Below, piece after piece: positions 8,240 through 16,708 of a DNA stretch of 64,000 nucleotides. How positions within the stretch are numbered: the first letter of the stretch is position 1; every line of letters begins with the position of its first letter. The translations under genes were made by a program, and so were the position numbers. Location: NCBI RefSeq assembly GCF_002285285.1, contig NZ_NSJF01000004.1:124001-188000 (forward strand). The letters run 5' to 3'. Origin of the DNA: Vandammella animalimorsus (GTDB lineage Bacteria; Pseudomonadota; Gammaproteobacteria; Burkholderiales; Burkholderiaceae_C). The notes beneath the pieces were generated by a model. The model was given only the letters and a program-made list of their open reading frames with translations. It searched no databases and was not told the DNA's origin.

Positions 8240-9223
8240 ATGCTCAATGTCTTCGTCCTGGTCAATGGCCGCCTGGTGCAAAAGGACATCGAAACCCTGC
8301 ATGACCTGACCCAGCTCCAGCCCGTCTGGGTGGACATGGAATCGCCCACGCAGGAAGAAAAGCTCTGGATCAAGCAGCATTTCTCATTGCACATCCCGGA
8401 CGATGCGGTGGATGACGACATCGAGGAATCGGCGCGCTTTTACGAGGAAGACAACGGCGAGCTGCACATTCGCAGCGACTTTCTCATCGATGACGACTCG
8501 CCGCGCTACGTGCGCGTGGCCTTCATCATGAATCTGCAGAACCGCGAGCTGCGCAGCCACAACGTGCTGTTCTCCATCCGCGAGGACGACGTGCCGGTGT
8601 TTCGCCTCTTTCGTCTGCGCGCGCGGCGCATCCCCGGCCTGATCGAGGACTGCAAAGAGGTGCTGCTGAGCCTGTTCGACACCGATGCGGAGTATTCGGC
8701 CGATTCGCTGGAGTGGATTTACGACGAGCTGGATGCGGCCAGCCAGCGCATCCTCTCGGGCGAGGTCAACGACGAGCAGGCCGGCGAGGTGCTGGGCAGC
8801 ATCGCCCGCCACGAGGACTTGAACGGCAAGATCCGCCGCAACATGATGGACACGCGCCGCGCCGTGAGCTTTCTCATGCGCAGCAAAATCCTCAGCGCAG
8901 AGCAGTTCGAGGATGCGCGCCAGATCCTGCGCGACATCGAATCGCTGGACAACCACACGGCCTTTCTGTTCGACAAGATCAACTTCCTGATGGATGCCAC
9001 CGTCGGCTTTATCAACATCAACCAGAACAAGATCATCAAGCTGTTCTCAGTGGCCAGCGTAGCCCTGCTGCCGCCCACACTGATTGCCAGCATCTACGGC
9101 ATGAACTTCCAGTTCATGCCCGAGCTGAGCTGGAAGTACGGCTACCCCTTCGCGCTGGGGCTGATGATCGCCAGCGCCGCGCTGCCCATGCTGTACTTCC
9201 GCCGCAAGGGCTGGCTCAAATAA
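8240..9223 (+). CDS. corA: Magnesium/cobalt transporter CorA
   Basis: CorA (327 aa) is the pentameric Mg2+ channel of the inner membrane. The long N-terminal cytoplasmic domain is rich in Asp and Glu. Two transmembrane helices lie at the C terminus; the first ends in the diagnostic YGMNF motif, followed by the MPEL loop, and the last is followed by a basic tail RRKGWLK. The length is normal for the family. The ATG at 8240 lies 59 bases after a strongly structured leader, which suggests control at the RNA level. A terminator follows at once. Confidence 0.96.
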   Translation: MLNVFVLVNGRLVQKDIETLHDLTQLQPVWVDMESPTQEEKLWIKQHFSLHIPDDAVDDDIEESARFYEEDNGELHIRSDFLIDDDSPRYVRVAFIMNLQNRELRSHNVLFSIREDDVPVFRLFRLRARRIPGLIEDCKEVLLSLFDTDAEYSADSLEWIYDELDAASQRILSGEVNDEQAGEVLGSIARHEDLNGKIRRNMMDTRRAVSFLMRSKILSAEQFEDARQILRDIESLDNHTAFLFDKINFLMDATVGFININQNKIIKLFSVASVALLPPTLIASIYGMNFQFMPELSWKYGYPFALGLMIASAALPMLYFRRKGWLK

Positions 9224-9245
9224 AAGTGCATCACACGCTCTAGGC

Positions 9246-9284
9246 AAAAAGCCTGGGCGCCTTGTCGGCCGCCCAGGCTTTTTT
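9246..9284 (+). terminator. Intrinsic terminator after corA
   Basis: A 14-bp stem with sequence GCCTGGGCG/CGCCCAGGC, flanked by an A-run on the left and six T on the right, lies about 20 bases after the corA stop. A CTAGAGCGTGT-type tag (complement at 9225-9243) sits between the stop and the stem. Confidence 0.85.
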
Positions 9285-9330
9285 CATCGGCATCCGGCCT
9301 TGTTGCCATGGCCTGCGCGCCCAAGCGCGC

Positions 9331-10293
9331 TCACCAGCGCTCGCGGATACGCCCGTAAGCCCAGCTGCCAAACTGCTGGTGCACCGTGGGGGTCAGGTAA
9401 ATGGCGTCGGCAAAGCCATAACGCTCGACCTGGGGCGAGACCAGCGTCGTGCTGTTGCACAGCGCGGAGTTGACCTGGCCTGCGCCAATGCCGATGCCGG
9501 CGCCGGCATCGACCGAGGTGCACACCGGACGGTCAATGTGCTCGATGCCGAAATACTGCGGGCCCGTCGTGATGTTGTTGAGGTAGTACTCAAAATCCAC
9601 ATACAGCGCGCGATTGCCAAAACCCTGCGCATGCATGGAGACCTTGAAGCCCTCGTTGAACTGGCGCGTCAGATCGCGCAGAAACGCCTGCTCCTGCAGG
9701 TTGCGCGCCCACACCGAGGTGCCCAGGTCGTAACTGCCGATGATGGCCACATGCTGCGCCCCGTTGGCCAGCAAGCGCTGCACTTGCTCGGTCAGGGCTT
9801 GGCCTGCGCGGCGCACTTGCTGGCCCGCGGCCTCGCGCGTGATCTGGCCCGCCAGCGCCGCACGAGCCTGCACGATGATGTCGGCCGTGCCGCCGCTGAC
9901 CAGCACGAGATCGGTCTGGCCAAACTGCTGGGCGGCCAAGAAAGCGTCAATCTGCTCGGCCAGCGTCGGCGTGCTGGCCTCGCCAGCGGCGTCGGGTTTG
10001 GCGCTGACGCGCGCATTGCCTTGCGCAAAGGACAGGCCGCCTTGCGCCGAAGGCTTCAGGCTCAAGCCGTAGTCGCGTGCAACCTGCTCGCTCCAGTTCG
10101 AAATGCCCCCCGTGCCATTGACGGTGTAGCTCGAGCCTCTCTGGCCCAGGTCGCTGTGGCCATCGCCAAACGCAATGATGCGGCTGGGGGTGAGCGCCGA
10201 CTCGACGGTGCTGCTTGAGCCGCAGGCGCTCAAAGCGACGGCGGTAATGCCTGCTGCCAGCGGAGCGATGCAGCGGCGCCATTGGTATGCCAT
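9331..10293 (-). CDS. SGNH/GDSL-hydrolase-like lipoprotein
   Basis: This 320-residue protein has a lipoprotein signal: MAYQWRRC, a hydrophobic stretch, then the lipobox LSAC near residue 23. The rest follows the layout of GDSL autotransporter-type esterases: block I at FGDGHSDLG, block III at VLVSGGTADI, and a C-terminal TPTVHQQFGSW block. The usual catalytic Ser of the GDS motif is Gly here, and the block III Asn is not present, so hydrolase activity is doubtful. I chose the ATG at 10293; the ORF stays open upstream for 95 codons without a signal peptide. It stands alone, convergent with corA. Confidence 0.75.
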   Translation of the reverse strand: MAYQWRRCIAPLAAGITAVALSACGSSSTVESALTPSRIIAFGDGHSDLGQRGSSYTVNGTGGISNWSEQVARDYGLSLKPSAQGGLSFAQGNARVSAKPDAAGEASTPTLAEQIDAFLAAQQFGQTDLVLVSGGTADIIVQARAALAGQITREAAGQQVRRAGQALTEQVQRLLANGAQHVAIIGSYDLGTSVWARNLQEQAFLRDLTRQFNEGFKVSMHAQGFGNRALYVDFEYYLNNITTGPQYFGIEHIDRPVCTSVDAGAGIGIGAGQVNSALCNSTTLVSPQVERYGFADAIYLTPTVHQQFGSWAYGRIRERW

Positions 10294-10592
10294 GGTGGTG
10301 TTCTCCGGTTGCGTTGGGCCAGCGTCGCGGCCGGGCACTATGGGGCAGGCACCGTGCGCATCGCCATGGGCAGCGCTGGTGGCCCACAGGCCCGGGCATG
10401 CATGGGCCGGCGGGCGAAAGCCTGTGCCCATTTTTCTCGACCCGCAACAACACAGATCTGAAAAGCACACCCGCCTGCCAAGCACAAAGCGCAGCATTGC
10501 CAAACGCATCGCACGCATTGCTTTCGGGCGGCCGCCGCTTTTCCAAAACCGTCGCAACGGAGCCAAGAACGAAGGCACAACAGCGCGCTAGT

Positions 10593-11618
10593 TTATCCGC
10601 TGGCGCTGGCCGCCGCGCGCTCGATCCGGTCGCGCACACCATCCCAGGCCGGCTCATCGGGCACGGTCTCGATCCAAATGAGCTTCACGCCCTGGACATC
10701 AAAGCTGCGCAGCACCTGGAACAGCTCCTGTGCGGTGGCCTGCGGCGTGGCCGGCATGCGCCGCAGCACGATGTCACGCGATGGGCTGTGCATGGGCGTG
10801 CGCGCATACACGGCAATGTGCTTGCCTTGCGCGCCCAGAATGCCCAGCGCCGTCTGGATGGCGCTGGCATCCATCAGCCGCACCGTGGCATTGGGGGCAT
10901 AGTGGGCGCTGAGCGTGCCTGGCGCCTGCGGCGCGCCGTCATCTTGGGCATCACGCGCTGCGCCGCTGCGGCCCACGGGCAGGCCAGTGACGCGGGCGAT
11001 GTCCTGCGCCTGTACGTGACCGGGGCGCAGCAGCACGGGCTGGCCACGGCTGCAATCGACGATGGTGGATTCGATGCCGATTTCGCAGGCGCCGCCATCG
11101 AGCACCAGCAAATCGCCCTGGCCGCTGCCGGCCAGCTCCTCGATGACGTGCTCAGCCTGGGTCGGGCTGACGCGCCCAAAGCGGTTGGCGCTGGGCGCGG
11201 CCAGGCCACGGATCGGTGGGTCGGCCTGCAGCCCTTGTTGCAGCACTTGGCGCGCCACCGGATGGGCCGGACAGCGCAGCCCGATCGTGGCATGGCCGCC
11301 CGCGGCGCGCTCGGCCACGCCCGGGCGCCGCGGCAGGATCAGCGTCAGCGGGCCGGGCCAGAAAGCGGCCATCAGCGCGCGGGCGAAGTCCGGGACGGCT
11401 GCGGCAAAGTATTCGGCAGCAGCCGCATCGGCCACATGCACGATCAGCGGGTGCTGCGCCGGCCGGCCTTTGCGCAAGAAAATCTGCTGCACGGCCTGAT
11501 CCTGGCAGGCATCGGCAGCCAGGCCATACACCGTCTCGGTCGGCAGCCCCAGCAACTGGCCTTGCTGCAACGCAGCAATGGCTTGGGCGATGGCGGATTC
11601 GCTGGGCGGCAGGATCAT
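10593..11618 (-). CDS. sua5: L-threonylcarbamoyladenylate synthase, long Sua5 form
   Basis: This enzyme makes L-threonylcarbamoyl-AMP, the first step in t6A37 modification of ANN-decoding tRNAs. The YrdC/TsaC domain (about residues 8-205) shows GLPTETVYGLA, the K-R-P block KGRPAQHPLIVH, and APSANRFGRVSPT. The C-terminal Sua5 domain (about 230-335) begins after SPGT-like APGTLSAHYAP, the linker that closes over the active site. The 341-residue length is typical of the two-domain type. It is followed by nothing on the same strand before 10593, and purK lies 21 bases upstream, so purE, purK and sua5 may be co-transcribed. Confidence 0.92.
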   Translation of the reverse strand: MILPPSESAIAQAIAALQQGQLLGLPTETVYGLAADACQDQAVQQIFLRKGRPAQHPLIVHVADAAAAEYFAAAVPDFARALMAAFWPGPLTLILPRRPGVAERAAGGHATIGLRCPAHPVARQVLQQGLQADPPIRGLAAPSANRFGRVSPTQAEHVIEELAGSGQGDLLVLDGGACEIGIESTIVDCSRGQPVLLRPGHVQAQDIARVTGLPVGRSGAARDAQDDGAPQAPGTLSAHYAPNATVRLMDASAIQTALGILGAQGKHIAVYARTPMHSPSRDIVLRRMPATPQATAQELFQVLRSFDVQGVKLIWIETVPDEPAWDGVRDRIERAAASASG

Positions 11619-11639
11619 GGCAGGCGGGGGCGGCGGCGC

Positions 11640-12890
11640 TCAGGCGCTGCGCGCGGCAAGAAAGGGGTGGCGGCTGGGCGCGCGCGCCTGGCTGCCGAAA
11701 TCACTAGGCAGGCCCAGCGCTGCGGCCACTTCAGCGGCAGTCTGCAGGGCGGCTTCCGTACCGCGCGCGGTGATGGTGACATGGCCCATCTTGCGCCCAG
11801 GGCGCGGCTGCGACTTGCCGTACAGGTGCAGGTGCACGCCAGGCAGGCCCAGAATGGCAGGCCAATCGGGCGTGACGGGCTCATCCTCGCCAGCCGGAAA
11901 CCACAGATCGCCCAGCAGATTGAGCATGATGGCCGGGCTGTGCTGCTGCGGCATGGTCAGCGGCAAGCCGGCCATGGTGCGCACCTGCAGCTCGAACTGC
12001 GACACGTCGCAGGCGTCGATGCTGTAGTGCCCACTGTTGTGCGGCCGTGGCGCCATTTCATTGGCAACGACGCTGCCGTCCTTGAGCACAAAGAACTCCA
12101 CGCACAGCACGCCCACGTATTCGGTGGCCACGGCAATGGCCTGGGCCGCCTGCAAGGCCTTGTCCTGCACGACAGCGTCGATAGTGCCCGGCAGCACCAA
12201 CGTGGTGGCCAGAATGCCGTTGTGATGGATGTTGCGCTGCACGGGCAGATGCACCATGGCCCCGTCGAAGCCGCGCGCCAGGATCACCGAGCATTCGTAA
12301 TCGAGCTCCAGGCGCTTTTCCAGCACGCAAGGCACGCGGCCCAGCGCATGCCAGGCGGCCTCCAGCTCCTGCGCATGGGCCACGGCCACCTGGCCTTTGC
12401 CGTCGTAGCCCAGGCGGGCCGTTTTCAGAATGCCCGGAAACAGCGTGGGCGCAGCCGCAATCAGCGATTGCGGCGAATCGATCACGGCAAACGGCGCCAC
12501 CGGCACGCCATGGTGCTGGAAGTGGATTTTCTCGGCCGCCCGATCCTGGGCGATGGCCACGGCCACGGGCGGCGGCACGACGCGGTTGAGCTTGGCCAAG
12601 GCGGTCAGAGCATGCGCCGGTACGTTTTCGAATTCGGTGCTGATGGCTGCCGCCGACTTGGCCAGATCGGCCAGGCCGCGCGGATCGTCATAGGCGCAGA
12701 CGATTTGCCGCTCACTGGCCTGCCCGGCCGAGCTGCCCGGCTGCGGATCGAGCACCACCGTGGCATAGCCCATGGCCTGGGCCGCATGCACAAACATGCG
12801 CCCCAGCTGGCCGGCGCCCATCACCCCCAGGGTGGCGCCGGGCGCAATGGGTTCGTACAGCGGCGGCTGGATGGACAGCGGCTCATGCAT
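11640..12890 (-). CDS. purK: 5-(carboxyamino)imidazole ribonucleotide synthase PurK
   Basis: PurK (416 aa) uses ATP and bicarbonate to carboxylate AIR to N5-CAIR in purine synthesis. An ATP-grasp enzyme is evident: the N-terminal GAGQLGRMFVHAA loop, the EFENVP motif near residue 88, and the C-terminal metal/ATP residues in NEMAPRPHNSGHYSIDAC. About 20 N-terminal residues precede the first beta strand, so a later start is possible. purE is the next gene upstream, 100 bases away. Confidence 0.95.
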   Translation of the reverse strand: MHEPLSIQPPLYEPIAPGATLGVMGAGQLGRMFVHAAQAMGYATVVLDPQPGSSAGQASERQIVCAYDDPRGLADLAKSAAAISTEFENVPAHALTALAKLNRVVPPPVAVAIAQDRAAEKIHFQHHGVPVAPFAVIDSPQSLIAAAPTLFPGILKTARLGYDGKGQVAVAHAQELEAAWHALGRVPCVLEKRLELDYECSVILARGFDGAMVHLPVQRNIHHNGILATTLVLPGTIDAVVQDKALQAAQAIAVATEYVGVLCVEFFVLKDGSVVANEMAPRPHNSGHYSIDACDVSQFELQVRTMAGLPLTMPQQHSPAIMLNLLGDLWFPAGEDEPVTPDWPAILGLPGVHLHLYGKSQPRPGRKMGHVTITARGTEAALQTAAEVAAALGLPSDFGSQARAPSRHPFLAARSA

Positions 12891-12990
12891 GAAAGAGGCC
12901 TTCTTTGGTGAGGTTGATCGATTCGGTGTGGCTGCTGGCCGCTAGGGCCTGGGGGATTGATTTGAACCAGCGCTGCCGCCTCAAGGGATA

Positions 12991-13494
12991 TCAGGCAGTG
13001 GCAGGCGGCAATGCCATGCCGCGCGCCAGCTCGGTCTGGGCCGCGCGCCACTGCTGCAGCTGCTGGGCCAGCGACCGATTGTGCCGCGCCAGCATGGCCA
13101 CGGCAAACAGCGCCGCATTGGCCGCGCCCGCAGCGCCAATGGCAAAGGTGGCCACCGGCACGCCCTTGGGCATTTGCACAATGCTGTGCAGCGAATCCAC
13201 CCCCTGCAGATGGCGGCTGGCCACGGGCACGCCCAGCACGGGCACGATGGTTTTGGCCGCCAACATCCCGGGCAGGTGCGCTGCGCCGCCCGCGCCGGCG
13301 ATGATGGCCTGCAGGCCGCGCTGCTCGGCCGCCTCGGCGTAGGCGAACATGTCATCGGGCATGCGATGCGCCGAAACCACCCGCGCCTCGTGCGCGATGG
13401 AGAACTCCTGAAGAATCGAAACTGCGTGCTGCATGGTCTCCCAGTCGCTGCTGGAGCCCATGACCACGCCCACCTGGATGTGCGCCTGCGTCAT
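12991..13494 (-). CDS. purE: N5-carboxyaminoimidazole ribonucleotide mutase PurE
   Basis: PurE (167 aa from the ATG at 13494) converts N5-CAIR to CAIR, the step after PurK. The class I signature is clear: VVMGSSSDWETM near the N terminus, SAHRMPD, and GAGGAAHLPGMLAAKT, which hold the substrate phosphate and the CO2-shuttling His. An in-frame TTG at 13515 would add seven residues that do not match the family. The gene heads a purE-purK(-sua5) transcription unit. A 208-bp inverted-repeat element begins about 30 bases upstream of the start. Confidence 0.95.
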   Translation of the reverse strand: MTQAHIQVGVVMGSSSDWETMQHAVSILQEFSIAHEARVVSAHRMPDDMFAYAEAAEQRGLQAIIAGAGGAAHLPGMLAAKTIVPVLGVPVASRHLQGVDSLHSIVQMPKGVPVATFAIGAAGAANAALFAVAMLARHNRSLAQQLQQWRAAQTELARGMALPPATA

Positions 13495-13526
13495 GCCGTC
13501 GTGTCCATGAAACAAAACGCGCGATT

Positions 13527-13734
13527 CTAGAGCGTGTCCTCAAACTCACCGCGAATCGCGCTCATCCCCAGGTCGGGACGGGCTGCAAAGCGCAAAACGC
13601 AACCAATCGCCCATGCGATTGCCACGTGTTGTAACTCAGCGGGCCGCCCCTATCTGGGGATGAACACAGCGCGAGGATTTTTGAGCACAGGCCCTATTGG
13701 CGGGAATGGCCGAAAAGTGCATAACACGCTCTAG
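13527..13734. repeat. 208-bp element with perfect 11-bp terminal inverted repeats
   Basis: The left end CTAGAGCGTGT (13527-13537) is the exact reverse complement of the right end (13724-13734). The interior has no convincing gene. Part of it (about 13558-13590) resembles the left part of the element at 19064-19193. Single copies of the end tag also occur at 5467-5480 and 9225-9243. It fills the gap between divergent purE and the thioredoxin gene. Confidence 0.6.
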
Positions 13735-13782
13735 GGGCATCCCTTACACTCGCGCGCTGATTCTGAATCGAACGAGGTTTGC

Positions 13783-14691
13783 ATGATGGACGTCACGATC
13801 GAAAACTTTGAGGCCGAGGTCATCGAGGCCTCCATGCACACGCCCGTGCTGGTGGACTTCTGGGCCCCTTGGTGCGGTCCTTGTCGCTCGCTGGGGCCAG
13901 TGCTGGAGAAACTGGAGACGGCCTACCATGGCCGCTTCAAGCTGGCCAAGATCGACTCCGATCAAGAGCAGCAGCTCGCCGGCATGTTCGGTGTGCGCAG
14001 CATTCCCACCTGCGTGTTGATGGTGCAAGGCCAGCCGGTCGATGGCTTCATGGGCGCTCTGCCCGAGGCGCAGGTGCGCGCCTTCCTGGACAAGCATCTG
14101 CCCGAAGGCGCTCCGGCCATCGAGGACGAGGGCGCGGCGCTGGCGGCCGAGCCGGCCGTGGAGGAAGACCTGCAAACCCGCCTGGACAAGCTGCAGCAGG
14201 CCGTGCAGGACAAGCCCGAGGACGAGGCCGCACGCTTCGATTACGTCAAGCTGCTGCTGGAAATGGGCCTGGAAGACGAAGCCAAGGTGGCCTTTGCGCC
14301 CGTCATTGCGCAGGCCGGGACTTCACAGCGCTATGGCGCGCTCAAGACCTGGATGGACGCCCTCGACGCCGCGCACCGCGCAGGCGACGCCAATGCCCGA
14401 CTCAAGGAACTGGACGCGACCATTGCCGCTGACAAGCGCAACTTCGAGGCCCGCCACCAGCGCGCACAAATCCTGTTGGCGCACAACCAATGGACGGCCG
14501 CCATGGATGAGCTGCTGGAAATCCTGATGCGCGATCGCCAATGGAACGACGGTCTGGCTCGCAAGACCTATGTGGCCATCCTGGATTTGATCGAGCCGCC
14601 CAAGCCGGCCGTGGCCGAAGGACAGATCCCGCCCGAGGACCCCACCGTGGCCAGCTACCGCCGCCGTCTCTCCAGCGTGGTGCTGAGTTGA
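13783..14691 (+). CDS. cnoX: Thioredoxin-TPR co-chaperone of the CnoX/YbbN type
   Basis: This 302-residue protein couples a thioredoxin domain (residues 1-105) to a C-terminal helical tetratricopeptide-like region (about 130-300), the layout of CnoX/YbbN holdases that protect proteins under oxidative stress and hand them to GroEL. The thioredoxin site is a full WCGPC, whereas E. coli CnoX lacks a reducing pair, so this homologue may be redox active. The cis-Pro is in SIPTCVL. The linker near residues 112-130 is acidic. It is a single gene that converges on the monooxygenase gene, ending 8 bases before it. Confidence 0.88.
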   Translation: MMDVTIENFEAEVIEASMHTPVLVDFWAPWCGPCRSLGPVLEKLETAYHGRFKLAKIDSDQEQQLAGMFGVRSIPTCVLMVQGQPVDGFMGALPEAQVRAFLDKHLPEGAPAIEDEGAALAAEPAVEEDLQTRLDKLQQAVQDKPEDEAARFDYVKLLLEMGLEDEAKVAFAPVIAQAGTSQRYGALKTWMDALDAAHRAGDANARLKELDATIAADKRNFEARHQRAQILLAHNQWTAAMDELLEILMRDRQWNDGLARKTYVAILDLIEPPKPAVAEGQIPPEDPTVASYRRRLSSVVLS

Positions 14692-14699
14692 GCGCCTGC

Positions 14700-15980
14700 T
14701 CAAGCCTTCTCTGATTTGGGCACGGGCCCGCCGGCGAACAGCCAGGGCTTGTCCATCAGATAAGCGCCCATCAGCCTGAGGGCGGCATCGCGCCCATGGC
14801 GCACCAAGCCTTGCGCATGGAAGATCCGGCCATTGCGCAACGCCTGTTTTTGCACCTTGGCCACGCGCCCGGCTCGCAGCCGGGCCCATTGGGCCAACGC
14901 TGCAGGGATGGCCTGGGCCGGCGCGTCGGCCTGCAGCCCTTGCAGGCATTGCCCCAGCTGCTGGGCATCTTCGATCGCCATGGCTGCGCCCTGGGCCAGG
15001 AACGGCACCATGGGATGGGCCGCATCGCCCAGCAAGGCCATGCGGCCCGATGCCAGGGCCCGGGGTGACGGCACGGGCCGGCGGATGCGCAGCGGCCATT
15101 CCGTCCAGCGATAGCCCAGCGTGTTCATGCCGTGGGCCTCGATGGCCAGAATCGTATCTTTCAGATCTTTGGCCAACGGGCCATGCCGCTCAATGCTGCC
15201 CAGCACCGCCTGGATATCTGCACTGCCGCGCCTCGTGCTGTGCGCCAACGCCGTGTCGTTGGCAATCAAGACCACATTGAGCCAGTCGTTGCCCCGCAAG
15301 GGATAAGTCACCGCATGCAGGTACTTGCCCAGCCAGGCGCTGACCTGCTGGCTTCTCAGGCAATGCGGCAGCGCAGATTGACGGATGATGCCGCGATAGG
15401 CGGTGTAGCCTGAGCGAGACAGCGGCTCTTGTGCTGCCTCCACATTTGTTTGCTGGCGCAATCGGCCGCCAGCGCCATCGGCGATCAACAGCAGCTCACC
15501 TTGAAGCTGCTGCGTCACACCATCGGCGCCCGCCATGCGCAGGGAAACAGCCTGCCCAGCGCAGTGGCTGTCAATGGCCTGTACCTGGCCGGCCATGCGC
15601 AGCGTCAGGCGCTCGGTCTGCCTGGCGCGCTGCGCCAGGCAATTGAGCAAATCGGCCCGCAGCACAGTGGCATAGGGGGCGCCATAGCGCTGCTCCGAGC
15701 TCAAACCCAGCGGCAGCGTGCCCAGAACGGCGCCTGTATGCAGGTTTTTGGCAACCATGGCATGGGGCAGGCTGGAGACGGCCAATACATCCCGCTCCAA
15801 CCCCCAAGCGCGCAGGCAGCGCCAGGCATTCGGGCCGATTTGCAGGCCCGCGCCCACTTCAACGAACTGGGGGGTTTGCTCGATCAATGTGGTGGCAAAG
15901 CCTTGTTCGGCCAGCACGATGGCCGCACTCAGGCCCGCAATGCCGCCGCCCGCTACCAGTGCCTGTGATGTGGCCTGCAT
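14700..15980 (-). CDS. FAD-dependent monooxygenase (salicylate-hydroxylase-like)
   Basis: This is a 426-residue class A flavoprotein monooxygenase. The ADP-binding fold is GGGIAGLSAAIVLAEQG near residue 11, and the flavin ring motif is MALLGDAAHPMVPFLAQGAAMAIEDA near residue 300. The VGAGLQIGPNAWRCL block near residue 43 is like the 3-hydroxybenzoate/salicylate hydroxylase group. No aromatic catabolic genes are adjacent, so the substrate cannot be named. coaE lies 32 bases upstream on the same strand. Confidence 0.85.
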   Translation of the reverse strand: MQATSQALVAGGGIAGLSAAIVLAEQGFATTLIEQTPQFVEVGAGLQIGPNAWRCLRAWGLERDVLAVSSLPHAMVAKNLHTGAVLGTLPLGLSSEQRYGAPYATVLRADLLNCLAQRARQTERLTLRMAGQVQAIDSHCAGQAVSLRMAGADGVTQQLQGELLLIADGAGGRLRQQTNVEAAQEPLSRSGYTAYRGIIRQSALPHCLRSQQVSAWLGKYLHAVTYPLRGNDWLNVVLIANDTALAHSTRRGSADIQAVLGSIERHGPLAKDLKDTILAIEAHGMNTLGYRWTEWPLRIRRPVPSPRALASGRMALLGDAAHPMVPFLAQGAAMAIEDAQQLGQCLQGLQADAPAQAIPAALAQWARLRAGRVAKVQKQALRNGRIFHAQGLVRHGRDAALRLMGAYLMDKPWLFAGGPVPKSEKA

Positions 15981-16012
15981 GTGTTCCTGATTTTTGAAGA
16001 GAAAAGCGCGCG

Positions 16013-16654
16013 CTACCGGCGCTGCTCAAGCTGCAGCAAGGCTCCAGCGCGCTGGGCCTGCGCGCGCAGTTGCGCCAGGGTGATGTCGCCATTGGCAATC
16101 ACCAGATCGGCCGCGGCCAGCTTGGTGCGGCGCGGCGCCTGCTGGCCAAGGATGCGCTGCACTTCTTGCGCCGGCAATTGCGAGCGCTGCATGACGCGCT
16201 GCAGTTGCAGCTCGGCGCTGCAATCGACGATGACCACTGCGTCCAGCCGCGGGCGCCAGTGCGCGGATTCCACCAACAAGGGGATGTCCAGCACGATGGC
16301 CGTCTGCCGGCGCGCCTGCGCTTGCTGCACCAAATCCTGCAAGGCCTGAAAAATCAAGGGATGCAAAATGGCTTCCAGCGCCTTTTTGGCCTGCGCATCG
16401 GCAAACACGCGCTGGCGCATCCTGGCCCTGTCCATAGCGCCGTCTGCGCTGACGTATTCAGTACCGAAGTGCTGCGCGATGGCGGCCACAGCCGCGCCGC
16501 CGGGCTGCGTCAGCTGGCGCGAAATACCGTCGGCATCGGCCACGGGCACGCGAAACAGCTCCTGCCACAAAGCCGCCACCGTGCTTTTGCCACTGCCAAT
16601 GCCGCCGCTCAGGCCAATCAGGCGTGGCGGTTTGCTGTCTGGCTCGCAATGCAT
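16013..16654 (-). CDS. coaE: Dephospho-CoA kinase CoaE
   Basis: CoaE (213 aa) phosphorylates dephospho-CoA on the ribose 3'-OH, the last step of CoA synthesis. The P-loop is GLSGGIGSGKST at residue 14, followed by the ADADGISRQLTQPGG substrate block and VLDIPLLVES. In many beta-proteobacteria coaE follows pilD; here it sits instead between aspS and a flavin monooxygenase gene, with the same orientation as both. Confidence 0.94.
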   Translation of the reverse strand: MHCEPDSKPPRLIGLSGGIGSGKSTVAALWQELFRVPVADADGISRQLTQPGGAAVAAIAQHFGTEYVSADGAMDRARMRQRVFADAQAKKALEAILHPLIFQALQDLVQQAQARRQTAIVLDIPLLVESAHWRPRLDAVVIVDCSAELQLQRVMQRSQLPAQEVQRILGQQAPRRTKLAAADLVIANGDITLAQLRAQAQRAGALLQLEQRR

Positions 16655-16708
16655 GGCAAACAGGCGGTGCGGTTCAGCGTTGGGCCGTGGCTGCGGGCGC
16701 GGGCCGCA

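Noticed and set aside
10287-12911. An 874-codon plus-strand frame opposite sua5 and purK
   Set aside because: It is an antisense shadow of two well-supported minus-strand genes and has no recognisable domain.
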